Source: Saxidomus purpurata (taxonomy: Eukaryota; Mollusca; Bivalvia; Venerida; Veneridae). From it: a stretch of DNA of 64,000 bases. The notes under the pieces are model-generated. The model had not been told where the DNA came from and searched no databases. It saw nothing but the letters and a program-made list of their open reading frames with translations. A program made the position numbers and the translations under genes. This document shows positions 1 through 12,600 of the stretch, piece after piece; the stretch's first letter is position 1, and every line of letters starts with the position of its first letter. The DNA is taken from assembly GCA_022818135.1 (NCBI GenBank), contig JAFMSR010000002.1, positions 53,493,594 through 53,557,593 on the forward strand, read 5' to 3'.

Positions 1-339
1 GACAATAACTAAAAAAATATATACTCGGATGCATTTATGTTTTAAGGCTATGTATAGCAAACCTTAATATGAATCACTGCAGACCCACAGTGACATTAGA
101 TTCCGCTCAGTTTTTGCCGAGAAATAGTCCGGCAATAATAGGGTAATTACTACTGAGTGTACACATCAGCCACAGGTAATCCCACAATGAGACACATAAA
201 GATGACACAGAATTCTCTAATTATACGCCCTTTATTCGTCACTGGCTATTTGCTTGGAATTTAAGAGTGCACTTCAAAGTAAACACGTGCTTACACACTT
301 ACGTTCTTTTATAATAATAGTAATTAAAATGGTAATAAT

Positions 340-372
340 AATGATAATAATGATAATTATAATAATAATCAA
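340..372. repeat. AAT/GAT-rich simple repeat
   Basis: Run of ataatg/ataat units in the left duplicated intron; its counterpart is at about 59640-59690. Confidence 0.8.
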
Positions 373-500
373 AATCTTTATTTCAAAAAGATAACATACC
401 AAGACATTTAAACAATTTGTATACGTACATTATTGCGGCCTCCAATAAATTACGGACAAACACTTTTGCAAATTCGTACGCTTTTTGATTTACTAATTAC

Positions 501-625
501 CTTTCTAAAAAGAACTATGACAATCTCAGCTCTTCCATAGCACGAGGATTTTTCTGGGAGATCCCAAGCAATACGGAATCCAGCTGAAGATGGTTTTTCA
601 ATTCGCATATTTTCCGGACCATTAT
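501..625 (-). CDS. Left gene E18: FN3 domain, first half
   Basis: Acceptor atttcag, donor gtaatt. It encodes [20 protein letters not shown] then [20 protein letters not shown]. The I-A-W-D-L-P core is the FN3 B-strand Trp. The rest of the domain lies off the left edge. Confidence 0.84.
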
Positions 626-3600
626 CTGAAATGGATTCGGAAAACGATAAGGGTTTTAATTCAGGCATTATACATCAGGAATCTTTGAGAAGTACAGGTG
701 TTTAATATCGTGGGAAACTAGTTTTCGTGGAATTCATGGTCGTGTTGATTCACAAATTGAAAACTTTCAATATGTGTCATGTAGCAGACCATGTTTTACT
801 TTCGCATTATTTACAACATAGATATAAGGTAGATGTGACATCAAGTTTAAAACTTTATTTGTAAACGGATTTAAGCATTCTGCGCTTTAAGGCAGATTGA
901 TACCTAACTAATAAAATACACTTACATTTTTCAAGCCCTTGCAGATTATTTACTGGCCCAACCTGCAATACATCAACTTTTATACATTGTTCACATATAA
1001 ATGATGTCTATTTCCCTTGTTCTGAATCGTCAGCCGTCTAGATATGCTGATATGCGGTAAGGTAGCGCACCACTTTTCTTAGTGGATGGGGTGCATGTTT
1101 GTTTTTTCTTTTAATATCATACTTTTTTCTCTTGGTTAGGATGTAATTATATTGTTTTATATTTACACGAATAGTTCATGTAAAGAAAAACAGATACTAG
1201 TGAATTATAATAAAAACAGATTCATTTTGAAATGTTTTCTCGTTCGTTCACGAACAAAGACTGTGTTACAGTATCAGTGAAAATAATGGATCTGAACATA
1301 GTGTTAACACCGCTATCAACAAACTCTTTTATCATTTCATTGTATGTACACACTTTGAAAAATATCTGTAAAAACAGGGGTGTCTTGCAGTAAATCTCGG
1401 ATTTTTTTCTTTCGAATGGCTGTGTCCAAATATTTACCAAAAAGGGTATGTTGTGTGGTGTAATTATGTTTTGTCCTTATTCCACTAATTCTGTCCCAAG
1501 CTGAAAAGAAAATGTTTCAAAATGCATCCCTTTTTTATAATAATTCGCTAATCTCTATATACCTTAACATGAGATGCTAGTGTAAGAACACTTCAATATT
1601 ATGGCATCCAACCAAGTGGAACACATATGATACTTAAGGAAACAAGCGTGTCAAAAATACGCCCGTCAAGTAGACATAATTCAGTTTCTGGCTTTTTATA
1701 GATTTTGTAATAAGTGTTTATTCATCTGTTTGAACTATATAACAGAGAAGGCTTATACCTTAATTTGGCGATAATTCAAGGGCCATAATCCAGCTTTAGG
1801 CGATCTTGCTGGTTATCGAACTTTGGTTAGACATTATGCCTATGTTTTTTTGGTGAAGATCGGATGAAAACTGTTTGACTTAGAGAGTGGACAAGGCTTA
1901 ATTGGCCAGTTTTGGATAAATCAAGGGCCATAATGCGAAACAAAACCTAGGACGATTCGACTGGTTGTCAAACTTGGCCTAAACATGTTGGCCACAAATA
2001 TTTTCACCAAGTTTGGTTAAGATCGGATTAAAACTGTTCGACTTAGAGAGCGGCTAATTTGGCTATGGATTTGGATACTTCAAGGGCCATAAATGACAAG
2101 CCTCTCTACTCTCCGCACTTGTGCATGTTGTCGCAATGTTTCGGTACGTTGGGTTTGGTTAGTTTAAATCCTCTAGAGTAACCAGACTGACAGACCTGAA
2201 AACCATTTTCTTTAATCCTTAATTGCGACACGACAGTAGGCATGTTTTTCTTTGAGTCCGTGGAAATGTGATCTTGTTGTTCAAAATTTACAGTTGGTTG
2301 AAAATTGGATCTTGCAACTTATAGTTAAAAATATACATGTCCTTGAGAGAACTGACTCAAACTCTTATTTTAAATGTAGCCACTTACCTCGAACACCGTG
2401 GAAGCCGTCAGCAAGGCCTGGTTGTATGCAGTAACGTTTACGAAAGCTGTGCTTGTTGCGAGATCGCTCTTACTTATCATAAACCAACAGTTGTCCAGAT
2501 CTAAAGATTGTTGAGGGATGAAACATTTGCCTTCAATGGTGCTACAGAGGGGGTTGTCAGTAGTCTGAAATTAGGTGTACATTTTTACTGAAGCACAGTA
2601 AACTCCATTTATAACGACTGTGGATATAGCGAATTCTGGATATAAAAACTACTTTTCTCTGTCCGATATATTTTTTCTTTACTTTACAATTATTATATGG
2701 ATATAAGGAATAAATTTAAATGGTCCGAATGTGTTCGTTATGAACAACATTTGTTGTAGCCAATACTAGCCATACTTCATAAAATCTTTCTTTATTTATA
2801 AATATGATAACAAGTGCTTGCAACTAAATCCTAAATAGATAAATTCCTTGAAAACGAATCAATTAAAGTCAATTTTAGCGTCACCTTAATTTCGTTGAAA
2901 ACGTACATTGTCAGTCAGTTTGTTTTGTTTTATCATAATTACCCAATTGACTGGAACAATGTACACTCAAAAATTGCATATAATTATGTATCATTGTGTT
3001 TAAAGGAATTGCACCATCTCTGTTTGTCTGATGTTCGTAATTCGAATTAATTATATTTATGATTTCAGAAGCTGAATCTCACAGATGAATCCAAAAATGC
3101 CCGACTAAGCATGATTCACATTATTGTGACATAGTTAAAGTGCTACGTGAAACATGCAACTTACATCCATACTTGACGAAGAAAAATTTTCATAGACAAC
3201 TCTGTCTTCCTTGTTTGTAGTCTTAATTGTGATAGCATATCCAATTTTATGCACCCCGCTCTGAGCATCAGATGCAGTGAATTGTATTCTGTAAATCAAG
3301 TCAAACGTTCATGAAAAAAATTAATTATTGTGAAAGTACTACAGAGTTGTTTTAATTGCTCACATTTAAACCAGTTCTGAAAACCACGAGAGTCTTACTT
3401 ACTTTTTACTTAATCTGTAAATTTTAACAATTTTAACTAAGAAACATTTATTCCTACTCTGGTCCATATTATAATACTCATTTCGAGTCTCAGAATAACT
3501 GTTTCATACATTGGTATGCGGTTACAGGTGCCTTTATAGTACATTTATGATAATTTTTACAGTGGCGTAGTAGAAGAGTCGATTACTTTTATGTAAATCA

Positions 3601-6600
3601 CTTATCCTATTACAACGGACCGTCATTTTTATTGTTCATTTACGATAATGTGACAGTGACGCAGAATAGGAGTCCAATATTATTACGAATAATTCATCGG
3701 ATAATAAACGGATTAAAACTTGCATTCTTGTTCGACCGTATTTTGCAATGAGAGTAAACGTATGTGTACGTAAATTTCTATTACGTCACTGCCTCATTAT
3801 CACAAATATTCTGTACCTAGATGTATAGTTATATGTCGCATTCTTGATGTTGGGAGTAAAGCTATGCATTGCCCCTGTCGTTCCAGGCTTGGATATCTTT
3901 GGTGGAGTTCCATCGAATGTTACTAGAGTACTATCTGTCTTTTTATTCCCCATTGCATCTGTTGCACGAACCCATATACGGACCCGACTGCCTATTTGGA
4001 AAGGTTTAAAATGTAAACAAAAGTCAAATGGAGAGACAAAAGGTATGCTATAATTCATTTTTGCCAGGTACATTCTTTTTGTGGACAATACTTCAACGTA
4101 TAAAGGACATATTAACATGTGTAGAACTCATTCTTTTTAATTAGGAGATGAAAATATATGTGACATTATTAACAATTTCTCAATTTATCTGTATTGTATA
4201 AAAGCAAGCAATTTGAATATGTCAAAGTAATACATTACCCTTCAAAGTGGCCATCATAATTTAAGAAAGACATTAATCACTGATTAATACTACAGTGTAC
4301 TTTAAAATGAAAGTAGCTATAGTTACAAAAAAAATATAATTATGAATGTGTATCACAGTTTTATTCTATCATAAAAAAAATTTCACTCTCGTAGTCAAAT
4401 TTTGAGAATCAGATATTTTATTTATATCTTCCAGTGAGAAATAACTAGGCATAACACATTTTTCACATGATTTCATAGCCTCATGCTAATATCATATTTC
4501 AAGTAAAAAGTAAGCAGAATCACGGAAATAAACACTTCGTAGTAATGAAATGTAAGACTCTGTTTAAGACAGTTTTATTTTTTATTGAATATAGCGTTCA
4601 CATATCTTTGACCGTCCCAGTCAAAAACTGTGGGAACTTTGTTGTTAAATGGAATTCAACATAATGAAAGTTTTGAATCATTCAGTTATCATTAAAATAT
4701 TCCGTGATGATTTTGAAGACATTCCTGAAACACTTTTTTTCCTTGATCTGATGCTGCATGAAGTAATATTAGACAGTAAAACAGCAAATTGCGCATTACC
4801 GTCTGCTAGTTTTTCTGTAAACGTCGTTTTCTCTTCAAACGGTGAAACAATTGTCCAACCCACTGTCGGTTCCTTCTCGTCAAGCGTGAGAACTTTGGCA
4901 GCTTCAAACTGTACAATTCCGTGATAGTTTATGATAGCGTCACGAGTTCGGTCTCCTGTGTGGTCGTCTAGGGAGTCATGGACATACCTAGATGAAAAAG
5001 AAAAACTGAATGCGATTTAACTCACGAACTAAAGAGTGCAGAAATGCTTCAAGTAGAGTTGTATCAAGGCCGCAGCGCTGCACTGATTATATAAAACCTT
5101 CAGTCTTGAGGTTTTTATAGTGTATTTACCACGATTCTGTCAAATTTTTTAAATATACCTATCTAGCTGTCAACGGTGCAGAACATCTGGGCAGTTTGAT
5201 TATGACCTGCATTGACTGCAAAGAAAAAAAAGCTTGGGAACTGCAGAATAAGTGTTACTCACTATATGGAAATGGTTGAGAAATAATACACTTCTTATAT
5301 AACGATTCCGGATATAGCAAAATCCCAGATATAAGGACCACATTTTCTGGATCCGATTTATTCCCTGCTCTATTTGATATGAAATTACTTTATGGATATA
5401 ACAAACTCCAGATATAAAGAGCAAATTTTAGTGGTACCAAGGAGTTCGTTATATACGAAAAGCAAGCAAATTTACTTTTGACTGAACAGTACTCCATCAT
5501 CTTGTATCTCCTTGAACTGTATTGGATAAGGTTCTACTGCATTCAGCAACTTGTTGTCAGCTATAATCGTGTTGACAAAATGGTTTTGCCATATAACATC
5601 GATACGGACACTTTGTCCTGAAAACAGATTACAATTTTCAGCTTAATTATTTTTTAAACTCAATTTCATTTTCTAAAGTTGATACAAATACCGTTCAATT
5701 AGGAAAATATAACTGCGATGCAGAAGGTGAGTCTCAAAGTAATGCAGAAGAAGAGTCTCACAGTAATGCAGAAGAAGATTTTCACAGTTATGCAGAAGAG
5801 TCTCACAGTGATGCAAAAGAAGAGTCTCACAGTGATGCAGACAAAGAGCAGTGATGCTGAAGAAGAGTTTCACATAGATGCAGAAGAAGAGTCTCACAGT
5901 GATGCAGGCAAAGAGCAGTGATGCTGAAGAAGACTTCCACAGTGATGCAGAAGAAGAAATTCATAGTGAAGCAAGAGTCTCACACTCATGCTGGAGAAAG
6001 GTCTTACAGTGATGTTGATAATGAGTCTAACAGTGATAAAGATGAGTCCTACAGTGATGCAGAAGAAGAGTCTCACAGTGATGTAAAGAAACAGTCTCAC
6101 AATGATGCAGAAAAAGAGTATAACTATGATGTAGAAGATTAGTCTCACAATGATTGAGAAGAAGAGTCTCACAGTGATGCAGAAGATGAGCCTCACAATG
6201 ATGCAGAAAACAGATTACAATTTTTCCGCTTAATTATTTTTGAAACTCAATATCACTTTCTAAAGTTTATACAAATACCGTTCAATTAGGATAATATGAC
6301 TGTGATGCTGAAGGTGAGTCTCATAGTGATGCGGAAGAAGAGCCTCACAGTGATGCAGGAGAAGAGTTTCACAGTGATGCAGAAGGTGAGTCTCACAGTA
6401 ATGCAAAAGAAGAGTCTCACAATGATGCAGACAAAGAGCAGTGATGCCGAAGAAGAGTCTCACAGTTATGCAGACGAAGAGTTTCATAGTGATGCAAAAG
6501 TCTCTCAGTATCAGAAGAAGAATCTCGTAGTGATGCAGACAAAGAGCAGTGATGCGAAGAAGAGTTTCACAGTGATGCAGAAGAAGAGTCTCACAAAGAT

Positions 6601-9600
6601 GCAGACAAAAGCAATGATGCTGATAATGACCTTCACAGTGATGCAGAAGAAGAGTTTCATAGTGAAGCAAGAGTCTCACACTGATGCGGAAGAGGTCTAC
6701 GTGATGCAAAGAAACAGACAGTGATGCAGAAAAAGTCTACTGATGTAGAAGAGAGTTCACAATGATAGAAGAAAAGTCTCTCAGTGATGCAGAAGATGAG
6801 TCTCACGTCGGAGTTCAAGTGATGCAGACAAAGAGTCTCACAGTGATGCTGAAGAAGAGTTTCACAGTGATGCGAGGGCTCACAGTGATGCAGAAGATGA
6901 GTCTCACAGCAAGGCAAAGATGCAGACAAAGAGTCCAATGATGCTGAAGAAGAGTTAATGTTGAAAGAGCCTTCACAGTGATGCAGAAGAAGAGTCTCAC
7001 ATAGTAGAAGCAAGAGTCTCACACTGATGCAGAAGAAGAGTCTCACAGCAAGGCAGAAGATGAGTGTAATGTTGCAGAAGATGAGTCTTACAATGATGCA
7101 GAAGAAGAGTCTAACAGTGATGCAGAAGATGAGTCTCACAATGATGTAGAAGACGTGTGTTACAATGATGCAGAAGAAGAGCCTCACAGTGATGCAGAAG
7201 ATGAGTCTCACAGGTGCGAGATGTCCCCGCGGCTGCAGAAGGAGTTCTAGAAGAAGAGCTGATGCAGAAGATTAGTCTCACAATGATGCAGAAGAAGAGT
7301 CTCTGCGCCACTCGTAAATTACCCCTTTTGGTGCCCACTCGGTGAAATTATAAAGTGATGTCACCCCAAAACCAACAAGTATCCCCTATAAAATTTTATA
7401 AATTCATTGGATAATGTTAGGAATAAGGATTAATTCTTTTCTTTCTAGGTCTTCTTTCTTAAGCTGTATTAAAATGGCTGTAAACGAATATGTAGTTATC
7501 TTTTACATCACTGACTTGATGTCTGATATTTCCACAGTATGTTGGAAAGTATACATTGATGTTTTCTTCAGTGGGTGTTTGTTGTCTACAGTAGTCTTTC
7601 AGTTAGACTAATTGATGAGACGTTACGCTTATTACGTAATATAACGTTATCAAATATGTAAACTTTGTACCTGTTCCAGCTGTCTGCCACATGTATCCGG
7701 TTTCTTTCACGGCCGAACTCACATACAGTTGACCATCGGTTTTGTCACTCAAAATAATTTCAGACCTGTCGTCAAACAACACTAGTCGTCTGGCTATTCT
7801 TGAGTTATTGGCGATGTCTCTAGTTTCCATCAATACGCTTCAAAATTGAAAACTAATTTTGAATGACGTTTGGTTTTGTTTGGTCTGAGCCTTCTAAAAT
7901 TGTTGTTGATTCAGCAGAAAGTATTTATTAAAGTCTTTCATTCAAGTTTTGAACTTCTCTCGGAGACCTTCCTACTAGTTTACTTGTATCTAGCATTCCG
8001 AGATACAGTGTGCAAAAGTCTCGGGTTTTATCATAGACGTTTTAACATTTCCCCAGATTTTGAAATAAAATACTGACTAAAATTATGTGGCAGCTCACCT
8101 AAGCTTCTAGGTTTCTAAAACGTTCTACGGCTGATTGCAAATAAAATTATTTTATTCAGCACTCGGTAGGCCGCGTGATGTAGGAATATTTCTACGAGAA
8201 CATGTAACACTTTTAACGGGTAAGGTGGTAATCGAAAATCGAAACTTTTAGCTTTCACACAGGCTTACTTTTGTTGGGAGAAGACAGAACTGCTACTTTT
8301 AACATTGTTCCCATTATCTGAGAGTCAATGACGGTCGTACAATGTGATAAATCTAATAAACTAGATGCTCAAAAATATAGATATAGAAATGCGGTCGTAT
8401 CTTAGCGTAATTACACCTTGGATTATAAAGACGACTATTGAGGTCCCATTATTAATGATAACTCTGAAAGTCAAATTCATATAACTATTGAATTTTATGT
8501 AATCTTCATACCTATACATGCCTGGCTCTGTAGGCCTGTATTGAGGATAGGCAATGGTAGTTCTATGTGGAACAGTTGTGTTGAATACAGGAGATAATGG
8601 TTCCATTTCAATGAGTCTATTGTACGGATCCGGACTGAGCTTGAAAACCTCGACGTAATATTCCCATACGCCAGCCAAATCATCTGTCCAACCCGACCAG
8701 TACATTTCTATTGGGTCCTTTTAAAGATAATCTAGTTTAAGATTTTGGAATAAGTTTTAGCCTAACTACTTCTTATAGGTTGTTCAAATTATTTCTCGCA
8801 AGAATCTTTTAGCAAATTGACATACATGTACATGTACTTGATCCATTTCAAGAAGCATAAAAGCATTATTTGAAAAGCTGTCTAAAGTTGAAACTAGGAA
8901 TAGAGGATATTGACTGCAGGAAAATATTTGAAAATATTAACAATAAATAAATATATATTTCTTTTTCAAAGTCAATGGATACTTGGAAAACGTTGTGTAA
9001 TGTTTCAGCTTGTGAAAGCACGATTTAGCTGAATCTGTATCATAATATTTTAATCTGCGAATGAAATTTCCAAGCAGACCAATTTTATTTGCTAATGTTC
9101 AAATGACGCACTTCACATTTAGTCTATTGGCTTTCAGTGCTTTCAGTGCTTTGATTTTACCTTTGTGAATTCGTTTAGTATTCTTAATATAGCTGGGTCT
9201 GACGGGCAAGAGTCAAATGCAGCGGCTTCCGAGCAGTGTTTGGGCGCTATGAAATCGAAATTGAACTGCACCTAGGTGTCAAACAAAAGAAAGAAATACA
9301 CAATAAACAATAATAATTACGTATTCGGTTGCTATTGTAGGGTGTTGATATGTCTTCCTCATCCCGTATTCCCACGACAGCAAATGTAAACATGATACTT
9401 TTATTTATTCAAAGTCAGTGACCTTAATCACTCAACCAATGGGGGTGGCTAAAAGTCAAGACATAACATTGAAATCAAATAATTTCATCCATCTGGACAA
9501 AAAATCTAATTATTCTATTACAAATAGATATAAATCGTTAAGCTTTGTCCAGATTTTAAAACATCTTCTAAGGATTTTTCTATAACTCATACAGATTAAC

Positions 9601-12600
9601 TGAGTACTTTCAGGATTTTCTGTAGTTTTGGCTAATTGAAATACTACGGTATTTTCCTAGAGTTATACCTGTCTAATATCCTCTAATCCTTTGTAGTATT
9701 TCGTTGCATATGGAATACTTCTTTCATCTATATTCACCAGCTTTTGGAACCCTCCCGATGACGATTTGAACTTTATATTTAACCTGAAATAATAGGTAAG
9801 AGTAAATTTCGTTAACTTTCTCTTAAATATTCTTTCAATTTCATTACCAGACTTAATTAAGAGTATACTAGATAGTCTCCCTTGATTATCCATTGATTAT
9901 CCCGTTCCTAACTGGATTGTCTCCCGTTGACCTCAAAAAGCATTATCGGATGCAAACCGGTACTGTTATCGAGATTGGGTGGTCATGATTTGGCAACTCA
10001 GCGGGTAAAGTAAATACTGCTACAACCACAATACCTTTTTTCATAAATACACTTATAGCAGCACAAATAGATATCGACAGAGCTAATAGAAATCTTTTCT
10101 TGAAACAAAAGCAAAACGTTTTAAACTTTTCTCTAATGTATACATTTACATACATTGGAGCATCTGCTAAACAATTGCAGGCAAAAACAAATCATACTCA
10201 TTTATACAATATCAGAAAGTATTTCAACTACAGATGACAACATCTCTTTAATATATTGCAAAAATAAAGGACTGTTCAGTCGTTTCTGTCGCTTTGTTCG
10301 TTATGTGAAGTATACAGTGAACGACTTTTGAATTCAAACATACTACATGCATATAAATATGTACCACGAAAATACTGCAACTCAAATAGTTAAGAAAAAT
10401 CTGCTATGCAATTATATAACTTTTAATTTTTTATACATAGTAATGGGCAGATTTCTTACCAATCGCCATGTTCTATAAGTGTCTTGAACTGGTCATCATC
10501 TATAACACAGACGGCAAGTTCTGTCTCTGGATTGTCTTTAGAGAAACCACTTTCGCATTTATATGACTTGAATGATCCTTCGTCTCTGATTGGGGATCCT
10601 GTATCATAACATAAAGAACATGGATAGCCCGCAAATAGGCCCGCATAACAAGCATGTCCCAAGAACAGTATAGAGCGTTTAATGTCGTCATTAATATTTT
10701 GTGTATATGTTGTTGAAATATATGTTTTGTGATGTATGTTATTAATTTAGCAAGATCATACGAATAATAAATAAACAGACACATTTCACAAAATAAATAC
10801 ACTGCGAATATGCCGACAGTTACAGTCCTGTCTTACCTTTTAATCTTGGAACCTTACTGACGTTAGCTTCTATTATACTCTCTACAATTCCTATTTCAGA
10901 TTTGTGGACGTATGTAGGTCTTTCTGGCAGATTCTCTGGTTGTTTAAAATATGATTCGTATTCGAACCGTAAATTGTTAAATCGCTTTTGATTGCTGGAA
11001 ATAAAGACGTTAAAATAGATTCAAATTGTTAAATATAGTTTTTGTTGATGTAGGAGTTCTGCACCCGTTCCAACCGTATTTTGGTCATTTTAACAAGCGG
11101 ACAGTTTTCCTTACCTTCGTTCCTGGGAAGATTGTTAGGTTAACTACCCACCTGTTAAAATGACGTTAGAACAGGTTTAAACCCATACAACAACAACAAC
11201 AACATCTTAACTGAGGCGACCATTAACACGAATTCAATTCTGTTACAATAAATGAATGAACAGTACTTTATAAAATTGCTAGAATGCTTAGCAAGGAAAG
11301 AAAATGACAGATTTCCACATAACGAGAGGAAACTGTAATGACCGAAATACTTACCTCCAAATGATTTCTAACTTTCCTGGCGTCTCCTCTTCCAACCCTT
11401 CCAAAACAAACATGAAGTCAACGCTGCTGTCGGTTCTCCTAATGTGCGACAGGGTCACGTTGCTCTTGCCAACAGTCGGTCTCAGTTCCTCGTGAGTTGA
11501 ACTAACTGTCAGAGAAATGTAAAAATGTGTCAGAAGTGTTCGAGACCTGATGCGTTGAATAAGTAACGTTTTTGCAGGTATCAACTTAAAATTTCAAATA
11601 ATTACGGGTGGAGATTTGTTTCTGGGAAATACTAAAACTATCATCCTTCTCAAGAAATGTGAACTTATGAGACATGGTCGGTAGCAGGACTCTAACCCTA
11701 AATTGTCAGTCAATGAGAGATAACAGTAACTCCAAACATTCGAATAACAGTGTTTTCATCAATCTGAATTTGGCCCTATCCTACTCTCATTTCATAATTA
11801 AAAAATCAATGTAATAATTCGAGTCATCTTTTTCTACTTACTACTTGGTCGGACATGAAAGACAATAAACTGGACTCAAGAGTTTGGATGATAAAGGTTG
11901 GTCATTTCATATTTTTTGTGTATAAAGTCACTAAGAAGGAATTTCGTCAACGCCTGTGTAACTTATAAGTGTTATCGCAAACAGTTTCAAGTTTTTTTGC
12001 AAAGTTAGCTAAAATTTAACATTAGATGTGAAAAAGACTTCCCCAATATCTTGGTAGAGGTCTACTAGACAATACTACATGTTAAATATCTACGCTTCGG
12101 TTTTTGAGAAGAAGATTTTTTAAAGTTTTTCCGTTCTATTGCCATGGCATTCAGAGTTCTGCGTGGAATTGAATTGCTTGAACATTTTGGTAGATTATCA
12201 TGCAAGGAACATCCCTGTGGCGATTCGTTGAAACTGACACAGAGGTTAAGTAAGAGATGTTCTTTGAACGACGGACATCCACCGATCCTTAACACTCACC
12301 ATGACCCATTCGTGGTCAGATTAGCTAAAAGGTAATTATCATTCGTCCATTATTACATAAAATGGACAGTGAAATAATGGTGAAATCAGCAATTAAATAT
12401 GAAATTGATATGCTTACATGTAATGCAGCCATCCTCAGTGCTAGACTTGATAAATCCTGGTTCGCATGTGCACTCTGTACCGCTTTCACAGTCACCGGGA
12501 TAGCAAGGCCGTCGGTAAGAACATGTTACTGAATGTATAAAGAACCATTATAATATACATTTTGTACCATAAATTGAGTGAAAATATAGGTGTCCGGCCT

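Larger units (their letters stand above)
1..4480. repeat. Left copy of a segmental duplication
   Basis: This block aligns along its length with 59325-64000: same order, same strand, exons and introns included. The first bases here recur at about 59326. Small indels separate the copies, for example about 90 bp present near 60020-60110 and absent here. Homology runs off the left window edge, so the true boundary is not seen. It carries exons E14-E18 of the left receptor gene. Confidence 0.95.

Noticed and set aside
3844..4053. Plus-strand open frame opposite E14
   Set aside because: Antisense of a coding exon that is conserved between paralogues on the minus strand.
5718..6724. Plus-strand open frames rich in VMQKKSLT or SDAEEESH
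   Set aside because: Minisatellite in an intron, with frames broken repeatedly and no start, splice or conservation support.
6657..7211. 184-codon minus-strand open frame
   Set aside because: It is the antisense of the 24-bp minisatellite; the frame is open because the unit length is a multiple of three.
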